64,000 nt of DNA from an uncultured Clostridia bacterium (GTDB lineage: Bacteria; Bacillota; Clostridia; Christensenellales; Aristaeellaceae). Position numbers and translations under genes: made by a program. Each line of letters opens with the position of its first letter. Positions within the stretch are counted from its first letter, which is position 1. The notes below the pieces were generated by a model. That model was given only the letters and a program-made list of their open reading frames with translations, did no database searches and was not told the origin of the DNA. Positions 10,115-18,165 of this stretch are shown here, piece by piece. The stretch lies in contig CAMVFE010000001.1 in NCBI GenBank assembly GCA_947166705.1, forward strand, positions 62,001 to 126,000, given 5' to 3'.

Positions 10115-10810
10115 TTACAGCTTCTCCTTCCGGATCACCCACTGCAGAAAGAAGATGTTCATCCCCATCTGCGCCATATACCGCAGGGAACGCCCCAGAC
10201 TCAGGTAGCTTTCCCCGGCCTGCCGCTCCCGGATGGACACCGGGCATTCCCCGGTTTTCGCGCCGCACCGGATCAGAAAGGCGATCGTATCCGGCTCCGG
10301 CCGCGCCGACGGGGAGGCCGCCATGTACGTCATCACCCGCCGCCCGTACAGCCGCATGCCGCAGGTCGGATCCGTGACGCGCTTCCCGCAGGTCAGCCGC
10401 AGCGCGCCCTCGATCAGCGCGTTCCCCGCCATCCGCAGGCTCCGGGGCCGTCTTTTTGTCAGGAAGCGGGAGCCCATCACCAGGTCCAGCCCTTCCCGCT
10501 CCATCATCTCCGCCATGGGCCGGATGAAGTCCGGATCGTGCTGCCCGTCCGCGTCCAGCTGCAGCGCCGCGTCATATCCCTCTTCCAGCGCGTATTTCAT
10601 GCCCGTCCGGAACGCGCCCGTCAGCCCCAGGTTGGTGGGCAGGTCCAGCAGCGGCCAGCCGTTCTCCCGGCAGAGCTCCGCCGTCCGGTCCTGGGATCCG
10701 TCGTTCACGACGACGAAGTCCGCCTCCGGCGCCTTTTCCCGCAGTTCCCGCACCGTTCCGGGCAGGCTGGCCTCCTCGTTGTACGCGGGAATCACCACCA
10801 GCAGCCTCAT
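10115..10810 (-). CDS. Glycosyltransferase family 2
   Basis: MRLLVVIPAYNEEASLPG...VVNDGSQDRT...LDADGQHDP. Confidence 0.9.
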   Translation of the reverse strand: MRLLVVIPAYNEEASLPGTVRELREKAPEADFVVVNDGSQDRTAELCRENGWPLLDLPTNLGLTGAFRTGMKYALEEGYDAALQLDADGQHDPDFIRPMAEMMEREGLDLVMGSRFLTKRRPRSLRMAGNALIEGALRLTCGKRVTDPTCGMRLYGRRVMTYMAASPSARPEPDTIAFLIRCGAKTGECPVSIRERQAGESYLSLGRSLRYMAQMGMNIFFLQWVIRKEKL

Positions 10811-12213
10811 GTCGCGGCCTCCTTTCCCCTGATCCGCCGGATCAGGCCGCCCGCCAGATCCCGCAGGATCGCGGCATCCGCGATCAGCATCAGGAAAAGG
10901 GAGGGATAGAAGTACCGGAAATCGTAGGCCGGCGTATCCAGCAGGTACGCCAGGTAGTAAAATGCCGCCAGCGCGAACACCAGAGCGTATTTCCGCCGGT
11001 CCTTCCCCCGCAGCGCAAATTCCAGCCCCGTCAGCAGCAGGCTGGCCAGGAAGGGAATCCAGGGCCGCAGCGTCAGGAAGCCCAGCGTGCCGCAGGTCCA
11101 CACAAAGGAATTGTAAAACGCGCGCCGCTGGCTGGAATCGTTGAAGCCGTATTCCGCCATCGCGTCCCACCGGTTATAGTCGTACTCCGAATAGTCCAGC
11201 GGCTGGGTGATCCCCAGGGAGCGGAACACCACGTCCCGCTTCACGCCCCACCAGACCCCCGGCTTTTCGATCATCAGCCGCGCGTATCTCCGCAGGGCCT
11301 CCGCCGTGGCCCCCGGCCGGGAGGTGCTGTCGATGCCCAGCGAGTTCCCCCACATGAAGTTCCCCGCTGTGTCCTCCGTGCTGGTCGCCAGCGCGCCCCG
11401 GGTGGAGCCCGGCCCGCCGATCCCGTCCAGGTAGTCCTCGTATTCCGCCCGCTCCTCCGCCGGCATCCGCTGGATCGCCGTCAGCATCTCCCAAACGATC
11501 CCGGTGGAGGCGGTCGACATGGAGTGGATATCGAAAATCCACGGCAGCGCCTTCGTCCAGAACAGCCCCAGCGCAAGGGCCAGCGCCGCCAGGCGCTTCA
11601 CCTTTCCCGCCGCCTTCAGCCGCAGCAGGAAATAAACCAGCACGGGCACGATGGTCAGCGCGTTGGTCCGGTATCCGAAGGTGACGTAGGAAAAGAACAT
11701 GGTCAGCAGGAATTCGATCACCCGGTCCCCGCGGCCCTTTTCGTCCCCGATCCGAAGCAGCAGCAGGATCAGCCCCGCGATGCCGGTGACGCAGCCGATG
11801 CCCGCCTCGTAATAGACCGACATCCCGTAGATCAGCGGGCAGACCGCGAACAGCGCCTGCTGGATCCGCCCGCCCCGGGGGTTCATCTCCCGGATCAGCA
11901 GGAACATCGCGGCATAGAACCCGAAGGCCTGGGCAAAGGTGTACAGCGCGACGTGCCCGGTCAGCCCCTGGCTCACCGCCATGAAAAAGGAGGGCGTCAC
12001 GGTAAAGGCGTTCCCGGTGAAAATCGGCGCCCGCTGCCCGGTCAGCGTCCGCACCACGGCGGCCAGCACCGCGCTGCCGGTCGTCACGCGCACATAGGAA
12101 TCGGAATACCAGATGCCCGGGTAGGAGATCAGCGTGCACAGCAGCGCAAGCACAGCGCTTCCGAGCCATACGGCCCGGTTCGCCGCGATCCGCCTCGCGT
12201 AATATCCCTTCAC
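10807..12213 (-). CDS. Multi-TM membrane protein (GT-C/DUF6020-like)
   Basis: 468-aa polytopic; ISYPGIWYSDSY motif also resembles the 32102-34114 protein (YPGMIVADTV). Confidence 0.55.
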   Translation of the reverse strand: MKGYYARRIAANRAVWLGSAVLALLCTLISYPGIWYSDSYVRVTTGSAVLAAVVRTLTGQRAPIFTGNAFTVTPSFFMAVSQGLTGHVALYTFAQAFGFYAAMFLLIREMNPRGGRIQQALFAVCPLIYGMSVYYEAGIGCVTGIAGLILLLLRIGDEKGRGDRVIEFLLTMFFSYVTFGYRTNALTIVPVLVYFLLRLKAAGKVKRLAALALALGLFWTKALPWIFDIHSMSTASTGIVWEMLTAIQRMPAEERAEYEDYLDGIGGPGSTRGALATSTEDTAGNFMWGNSLGIDSTSRPGATAEALRRYARLMIEKPGVWWGVKRDVVFRSLGITQPLDYSEYDYNRWDAMAEYGFNDSSQRRAFYNSFVWTCGTLGFLTLRPWIPFLASLLLTGLEFALRGKDRRKYALVFALAAFYYLAYLLDTPAYDFRYFYPSLFLMLIADAAILRDLAGGLIRRIRGKEAAT

Positions 12214-12246
12214 GCGTCCCTCTCCTCTCCGTCCGCCGGCGCCCGC

Positions 12247-13344
12247 TCAGAAGCGGTTCAGCGCGTCGGCCACGTATCCGATCTGCTCCTCTGTCATCCC
12301 CGGGTACAGCGGAATGCTCAGCTCCGTCTCCGCCAGCTCCTCCGCCGCGGGGAAATCCCCCTTCCGGTATCCCAGTCCGGCGTAGGCCTTCTGCAGATGC
12401 ACCGGAATCGGGTAATGGATCAGGCAGTGGATGCCCGCCGCCTCCAGCTCGTCCCGCAGCCGGTCCCGCTCACGGGTGAACACCGGGAAAATGTGGTGTA
12501 CGCACCCGGCGTCCTCCGACAGCAGGCGGATCTTCTCATTGCGGATATTCTCCCGGTAAACCGCCGCGATGCGCCGGCGCTCCGCCGTCCAGGCCGCCAG
12601 GTGCGGCAGCTTGACCCGCAGGAAAGCGGCCTGCAGCTCGTCCAGCCGGGAGTTGACGCCCTGCATCTCGTGGTGGTACTTGGTCTCCGATCCGTAATTG
12701 CTCAGGGCGCGCACCCTCCGCGCCAGCTCCGCGTCGTCCGTCGCCACGGCGCCGGCGTCGCCCAGCGCGCCCAGGTTCTTCCCGGGGTAGAAGGAAAAGC
12801 CCGCGGCCGCCCCGAAGGCGCCCGCCCTTTTCCCGTTCCGCTCCGCTCCGTGGGCCTGGGCGGCGTCCTCGATCAGCGCCAGGCCGTGCTTTTCCGCCAG
12901 CGCGGCAAAGCTCTCCATGTCCGCCACCCGGCCGTACAGCTGCACAGCCATAATGGCCTTCGTCCGCTCCGTGATATGCTTCGCGGCCTCCTCCGGGGTG
13001 ATCAGCGCCGTCTCCCGGTCGGGATCGACCAGCACCGGCCTCGCCCCGACGTAGGAAACCGCCAGCGCGCTGGCGATGAAGGTGTTCGCGGGCACCAGCA
13101 CCTCGTCCCCCGCTCCGATGCCCATGGCCAGCAGGATCAGCCGCAGCGCGTCCAGCCCGTTGCCCACACCCACGCAGTGCTTCACGCCGCAGAAGGCCGC
13201 GAACTCCCGCTCGAAGGCCCGGTCCTCCTCCCCGCCGATGAACCATTCCCGGTCCATGACCCGGCGCCACGCCGCGTCCAGCTCCCCGCGAAGCGGATCG
13301 TGGGCCTTCGCGAAATCCGTATACGGTACCTGTATGCCGCTCAC
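12247..13344 (-). CDS. DegT/DnrJ/EryC1 family sugar aminotransferase (FdtB/QdtB-like)
   Basis: PLP-dependent fold motifs [42 protein letters not shown] start at 13344. Confidence 0.9.
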   Translation of the reverse strand: MSGIQVPYTDFAKAHDPLRGELDAAWRRVMDREWFIGGEEDRAFEREFAAFCGVKHCVGVGNGLDALRLILLAMGIGAGDEVLVPANTFIASALAVSYVGARPVLVDPDRETALITPEEAAKHITERTKAIMAVQLYGRVADMESFAALAEKHGLALIEDAAQAHGAERNGKRAGAFGAAAGFSFYPGKNLGALGDAGAVATDDAELARRVRALSNYGSETKYHHEMQGVNSRLDELQAAFLRVKLPHLAAWTAERRRIAAVYRENIRNEKIRLLSEDAGCVHHIFPVFTRERDRLRDELEAAGIHCLIHYPIPVHLQKAYAGLGYRKGDFPAAEELAETELSIPLYPGMTEEQIGYVADALNRF

Positions 13345-13763
13345 GCCTGCTTTCCCTCCGCGTTCTTCTTTTTCAGATAATCCAGGAAGGCGTCGTAGTT
13401 CCGGATGTAGTCGGACTCGTCGTACAGCTGGTCCGCCAGCACCATCAGCACCGCGTCCTCGGAAAAGTCGTACATCTCCCGCCAGGTGTCGGCGGTGATG
13501 TACAGCCCCAGGTTCGGCCGGTCCAGCAGCACCGTCGCCTGCTCCGTCCCGTCGTCCAGCAGGATCCTGCAGCTTCCGCGCACGCACACCAGCACCTGCC
13601 GCAGGGTCTTGTGGGCATGGTATCCCCGCCGCACCCCCGGCATCAGGTTGTACATGAAATAGCACCGGCGGATGGTAAAGGGAATGTTCAGATTCTCCTC
13701 CAGGGAGATCAGAATTCCCCGCTCGTCCCCGTGCTCCTCAAAATCAAAGGTCGTAATCCTCAA
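13341..13763 (-). CDS. FdtA/QdtA-like cupin sugar 3,4-ketoisomerase
   Basis: 140 aa; [11 protein letters not shown]...[27 protein letters not shown]; start overlaps the aminotransferase as in fdtA-fdtB pairs. Confidence 0.85.
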   Translation of the reverse strand: MRITTFDFEEHGDERGILISLEENLNIPFTIRRCYFMYNLMPGVRRGYHAHKTLRQVLVCVRGSCRILLDDGTEQATVLLDRPNLGLYITADTWREMYDFSEDAVLMVLADQLYDESDYIRNYDAFLDYLKKKNAEGKQA

Positions 13764-13845
13764 CCTTCCGGTCCTCCCGCGCCTTCATTCAGCCCCGGCT
13801 CCCGGGGTGCCGCTCCCGCCCGCGTCCCCGCGGGGCGGACGGCGT

Positions 13846-14271
13846 TTATTCCGCCTTCTTCCGGAAAACCAGCAGCTTGCTGAACACGTAGTTCGCGATG
13901 ATGATGATCACCTGCGCCACCAGCTTCACGGCCCTGTCGTTGATCCCCAGGACGGAAACCCCCAGCCCCATGATCCCCATCTCCATCAGCAGCGTCGCCA
14001 CCCGGGACCCGACGAATTTCGCCGCCTCCGCCAGCCGGTTTTCCTCCCGGCTGAAGAAGACGTACCGCCGGTTGGCGAAGTAGGCAAACGCCACCGCGCA
14101 GATCCAGCTGATCACGTTCGCGGCCTGTAGCTGCAGCGCGTCCTCCGGGTTCAGGAAGGCCTTCGTGCAGATCCAGTAGGAAGCCAGGCTCACCAGCGTG
14201 GTCAGCCCGCCCACGATCAGATAGTTGATCTGCTCCCGGTACCTGAGGTAAAGCGCCTTCAGCTTCTCCAT
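13846..14271 (-). CDS. GtrA-like flippase family protein
   Basis: INYLIVGGLTTLVSLASYW...AFAYFANRRYVF, 4 TMs. Confidence 0.9.
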   Translation of the reverse strand: MEKLKALYLRYREQINYLIVGGLTTLVSLASYWICTKAFLNPEDALQLQAANVISWICAVAFAYFANRRYVFFSREENRLAEAAKFVGSRVATLLMEMGIMGLGVSVLGINDRAVKLVAQVIIIIANYVFSKLLVFRKKAE

Positions 14272-14301
14272 CCGGCGTCCTCCTTCCGTTTTCCGGCCTT
14301 T

Positions 14302-14330
14302 ATGATACTCCTCTTTGTTCCTTCGCGCAA
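14302..14330 (-). promoter_or_regulatory. Sigma-A-like promoter (TTGCGC-17-TATCAT)
   Basis: Reverse complement TTGCGC GAAGGAACAAAGAGGAG TATCAT upstream of the gtrA-like gene. Confidence 0.5.
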
Positions 14331-14389
14331 GCAACGCCCTCATGGAGCGCGAGAGCGTCCGCGGACGCAAATACCGCAGATGGCGGCAT

Positions 14390-15625
14390 TTATGTCTCGT
14401 GTACTGAACCAAGCTTCTCTTCCAGGTAGTCGACGGTCCTCTTCGCGCCCTCGCCGATATACGCCCAGGTCTCCCGCCTCGCGCGCTCCCTCGCCTCCCG
14501 GTACATCGGCCCGTGAATGCACTGCTCGATCAGCTCGCCCACCCGGGAAAGGTTCTCCCGGGTCAGCTGCTGCCCGAGCCGCGGCAGCGTCTCAAAGGTC
14601 CACAGCGGCTCCTCCAGCCAGCAGCAGTCGTAGGGCGCCGGGTCGAAGGAGGTATCCGCGTAGATGACGGGCTTGTCAAAGATCAGCGCGAAATCGAAGG
14701 TCACGCCGGAGAAGTCCGAAATCAGGATATCCGCCTCCCGGAGGACCCCGAAATTGTCGTTGTCCCGGTTCCAGGTCAGCCGGCCGCTGTCCGGATACCG
14801 CGCCATGAGCCCCTGCAGCAGGGCCGCCTCCGACGTGAAGGACTGGGGATGGGGCCGGACGATGATCCGATTCCCGGTCGCAAGCAGCGCGTCCAGGATC
14901 TCCCCGCCGTATACGCTCAGGATGCCGCTCGCGCCCCACGAGGGCGCCAGCAGCACCGTCCGCTTCCCCGTCTCCGGCGCCGGAACCGGGCCCGCCGCCG
15001 CAAGCCTGCTCCGCATCGCGTCCATGTAGGGCAGCCCGACGATCCGCAGCTCCTTTTCCGGCAGGCCACGCAGCCGCTCCAGCTCCCGGATCTGGTGAAT
15101 CTGGTATTCTCCAGAAAGCAACACCGCGTCATAGTAATCCAGCCCGAACATCCGGTACCGGGTCACGTCCCCCGGCGCGTGCGCGATATGCACGTAGAAG
15201 GGAACGTCCCGGGACCGCTTCCACTGGTACACGTCCAGCCCCGGCGTGGAGGACAGCACCACCCGCGCCTTCAGGAAGTTCAGCCGCGCGTAGGCCCGGT
15301 TCCCCTCCCCGATCCATTCGCGGCGGATATGTCGGTAGGGCTTTTCCAGCGCCGGATCGTCCGGCGACTCGGTATAGTAAACCGCGTCCATCCCCCGCGC
15401 TTCCAGCTCGTCGCAGATGGGCTCGAAAATGTTCCAGTACCGCTTATGGTCCGAAAACAGCACCAGCGGCAGCGTCTCGTTCCCGGCGCCGTCCTTCGCC
15501 TTCCTGCTGAACAGGATGCCCATCCGGGCCTTCAGCCCGCGCAGCAGGTAGACCAGGGAACCGATCGCCGCGATCAGAAGCGTGAACAGCATGCTGCCCG
15601 TTCCCGGATCGATGTATAAAAGCAT
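14390..15625 (-). CDS. CDP-glycerol:polyglycerophosphate glycerophosphotransferase-like (TagB/TagF family) with N-terminal TM anchor
   Basis: N-terminal MLLYIDPGTGSMLFTLLIAAIGSLVYLLRGL anchor then VLLAPSWGASGILS...NRIIVRPHPQSF...ADILISDFSGVTFDFALIFDKPVIY. Confidence 0.88.
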   Translation of the reverse strand: MLLYIDPGTGSMLFTLLIAAIGSLVYLLRGLKARMGILFSRKAKDGAGNETLPLVLFSDHKRYWNIFEPICDELEARGMDAVYYTESPDDPALEKPYRHIRREWIGEGNRAYARLNFLKARVVLSSTPGLDVYQWKRSRDVPFYVHIAHAPGDVTRYRMFGLDYYDAVLLSGEYQIHQIRELERLRGLPEKELRIVGLPYMDAMRSRLAAAGPVPAPETGKRTVLLAPSWGASGILSVYGGEILDALLATGNRIIVRPHPQSFTSEAALLQGLMARYPDSGRLTWNRDNDNFGVLREADILISDFSGVTFDFALIFDKPVIYADTSFDPAPYDCCWLEEPLWTFETLPRLGQQLTRENLSRVGELIEQCIHGPMYREARERARRETWAYIGEGAKRTVDYLEEKLGSVHET

Positions 15626-15712
15626 GTGGTGTCTTTCCCTCTGTCCCGCGTTTTTTCACGCCGTACACCCGCGGCACGCTCATGCGCGGCGGCTCCCGGT
15701 GCGGCAGGAGGA

Positions 15713-16651
15713 TCAGTCCGTCCGGCCCGGCTTCTCCTTCGAAACCTGAATCAGCCGCATCTCAAAATCCTGCTGGTTCTTGTGGACCATCGTCTGCAGC
15801 TGAAGCCCGGTGAACAGGGACTGAATCGCGGCGATCACCAGGAAGCCGCTCACGATCAGCGTCGGGAAGCGCGGCACCAGGCCGGTGCGGACGTATTCCA
15901 CGCCGATCGGAACAAACAGAATCAGCGCGGCGGCCGCCAGCAGCAGCGCAATCGCGCTGAAAAAGCGCAGGGGATGGTAGGTGCGGTAAAGCCGCAGGAT
16001 CGTCCGCAGCACGCGGAACCCGTCGCGGTAAGTGTTCAGCTTGGAAGCGCTGCCCTCCGGCCGGTCCCGGTAGGCGATCTCCACGTTCCGCACCTGCATG
16101 TTTTTGTCCACCGCGTGGATCGTCATCTCCGTCTCGATCTCGAAGCCCTTGGACAGGACCGGAAAGGTCTTGACGAACTCATAGCTGAAGGCCCGGTATC
16201 CGGTCATGATGTCCCGGATCCGGTTCTGGAAAAGCAGGTTGATGCTCCCGCGCACCAGCGCGTTCCCCAGGTTGTGGAAGGGCCGCTTGTTCTCCGTAAA
16301 ATAGGTGGTGGAAAGCCGGTCCCCGACCACCATGTCCGCCCGTCCGGCCAGCACCTCGTCCGCCATCTCCCGGGCGCTTTCCGCAGGGTAGGTGTCGTCC
16401 CCGTCGGTCATCAGGTAGCATTCCGCGTCGATCTCCCGGAACATCCGGCGGATCACGTTCCCCTTGCCCTGCATGTATTCATGCCGGACCACGGCCCCCG
16501 CCCGTTCGGCGGCCTCCGCGGTCCCGTCGGTGGAGTTGTTGTCGTAGACGTAGACCACCGCCTCCGGAAGCTGCTCCCGGAAATCCCGGACCACCTTCTC
16601 AATGGTCTTTTCCTCGTTCCAGCAGGGAATCAGCACCGCGATCCGGTCCAT
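15713..16651 (-). CDS. Glycosyltransferase family 2 with two C-terminal TMs
   Basis: MDRIAVLIPCWNEEKTIEKVV...VYDNNSTDGT...LMTDGDDTYPAE. Confidence 0.92.
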   Translation of the reverse strand: MDRIAVLIPCWNEEKTIEKVVRDFREQLPEAVVYVYDNNSTDGTAEAAERAGAVVRHEYMQGKGNVIRRMFREIDAECYLMTDGDDTYPAESAREMADEVLAGRADMVVGDRLSTTYFTENKRPFHNLGNALVRGSINLLFQNRIRDIMTGYRAFSYEFVKTFPVLSKGFEIETEMTIHAVDKNMQVRNVEIAYRDRPEGSASKLNTYRDGFRVLRTILRLYRTYHPLRFFSAIALLLAAAALILFVPIGVEYVRTGLVPRFPTLIVSGFLVIAAIQSLFTGLQLQTMVHKNQQDFEMRLIQVSKEKPGRTD

Positions 16652-16681
16652 GCCCTGTCCTCCTTCTTTTTTCCCGGGGCC

Positions 16682-18100
16682 TTATTCGCCCGTCAGCACC
16701 CGGAATACGCCCAGGTCGGTCAGGTCGTCCATGATCGTCTGGCAGGCGGATGTGGGAATCCCGATCAGGAACTTCAGCATTCCCTCCAGCATGGGTTTCA
16801 CCAGGTCGGGCAGGAATTCCTTGATCTTCGCGTCATTGGTGATGTACAGGTTCAGCGCTCCGTTCATATCCTCAAAAGTAACTTCCCGCACGAGCGTCCC
16901 CTCCGGAAGCGGCAGCATGTCCCCTTCCACAGTCATGAACTCCGCGCCGGGCTCCCCGTCCACGGTGGGTTTGCGTAAAACCATCCGGAAATGCCCGTTC
17001 GACTGTCCCTCCAGGTAGCTGCTCAGGCCTACATTCGGGAACAGCCCGCCCGTCAGGTTCAGGCTCAGCAGGGAATAGCAGTCCGCGGGCCATTTTTCCG
17101 GCACCGCGACGATGGAGGCCTCCAGGTTCAGAATGTCCTGCAGGGAATCCGTGCCCAGGATCTTCGCCCGCAGGCTTCCCGAAACCTTTCCCATCTCCCG
17201 GTAGGTCTCCAGCGACCAGACCGGCAGGTAGCCGATTTCCATCCGGGGCAGGTCCAGTTCCTCCGTGGAGCCGTGCTCCGTCTCCGTTCGGGTATAGAAG
17301 GTTTCGCCCGCCTCGGTCTGAAGGGTGAAAATCCCATTCTCCTCCAGCACCCGCATCGTCTTCTGGTCCAGCACCTCGATGTAGAAGTAATTGGGAATCG
17401 CGTTCACAAGTCCCCGGAACGCGTCCTCCACATCCCGGTCCTGGCACAGGGCGTTCACCATCGCCTTGAAGGCCTCGTCCTCCGTCAGGCGGTACGTCCA
17501 GTACCCCCGCAGCTGCTCCGTGTCCGTCTCCGAAATCACGCCGTTTTCGTCCTTCCGGCCCAGCGTGTAGTTCCAGTCCTGGATCGGAAATTTCATCCCG
17601 TATTCCCAGGTGTAGGGAACCAGCAGCGCCAGATAGTGCAGCGGGATCTCCAGGTGCTCGCTCATCTTGAAGCAGAAGGGCAGCATGGAATAATTCGAAA
17701 GCTGGAGCGTCTTCCAGCCGAAAAGATTGGAGCTCACAAACATCAGGTCGTCCGCGCCGCGCAGCCAGATCTCCACGGTCCCGTCGGGATAGTTGACCGG
17801 CGTGACGTAAAGCTTCAGTTCAAAGCTCATCCCGTCGTAGATCTTGGCATAGCTCCCCCTGAAGCGCAGCGCGCCCAGCAGGTCCGCATATCCCTGCGCC
17901 TTCTCCCGCAGGGCCGGTGAAAGCGCCTCCGGATGCAGCTTTACCGTAAAATCAAAATCGTATCCCCAGCCGGGAGTCCAGGTCAGCTTCGTCTCGTCCG
18001 CGGCCGGATTGAAGCCCATGGAACCCTCCTCCTCCGCCCATGCCGGGACGCAGGCCGCCAGCAGGCAGGCCGTCAGCGCCAGGGAAATCAGCCTCTTCAA
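16682..18100 (-). CDS. Exported protein of unknown function
   Basis: 472 aa with clear signal peptide MKRLISLALTACLLAACVPAWAEEE; no family recognised by eye. Confidence 0.8.
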   Translation of the reverse strand: MKRLISLALTACLLAACVPAWAEEEGSMGFNPAADETKLTWTPGWGYDFDFTVKLHPEALSPALREKAQGYADLLGALRFRGSYAKIYDGMSFELKLYVTPVNYPDGTVEIWLRGADDLMFVSSNLFGWKTLQLSNYSMLPFCFKMSEHLEIPLHYLALLVPYTWEYGMKFPIQDWNYTLGRKDENGVISETDTEQLRGYWTYRLTEDEAFKAMVNALCQDRDVEDAFRGLVNAIPNYFYIEVLDQKTMRVLEENGIFTLQTEAGETFYTRTETEHGSTEELDLPRMEIGYLPVWSLETYREMGKVSGSLRAKILGTDSLQDILNLEASIVAVPEKWPADCYSLLSLNLTGGLFPNVGLSSYLEGQSNGHFRMVLRKPTVDGEPGAEFMTVEGDMLPLPEGTLVREVTFEDMNGALNLYITNDAKIKEFLPDLVKPMLEGMLKFLIGIPTSACQTIMDDLTDLGVFRVLTGE

Positions 18101-18135
18101 GTTCTCATCCCTCTTCCTCGTGTTTTCCGTGCTTT

Positions 18136-18164
18136 ATGATACTCTGTTTTCCCCTGTTCCGCAA
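18136..18164 (-). promoter_or_regulatory. Sigma-A-like promoter (TTGCGG-17-TATCAT)
   Basis: Reverse complement TTGCGG AACAGGGGAAAACAGAG TATCAT upstream of the exported protein gene. Confidence 0.55.
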
Positions 18165-18165
18165 G

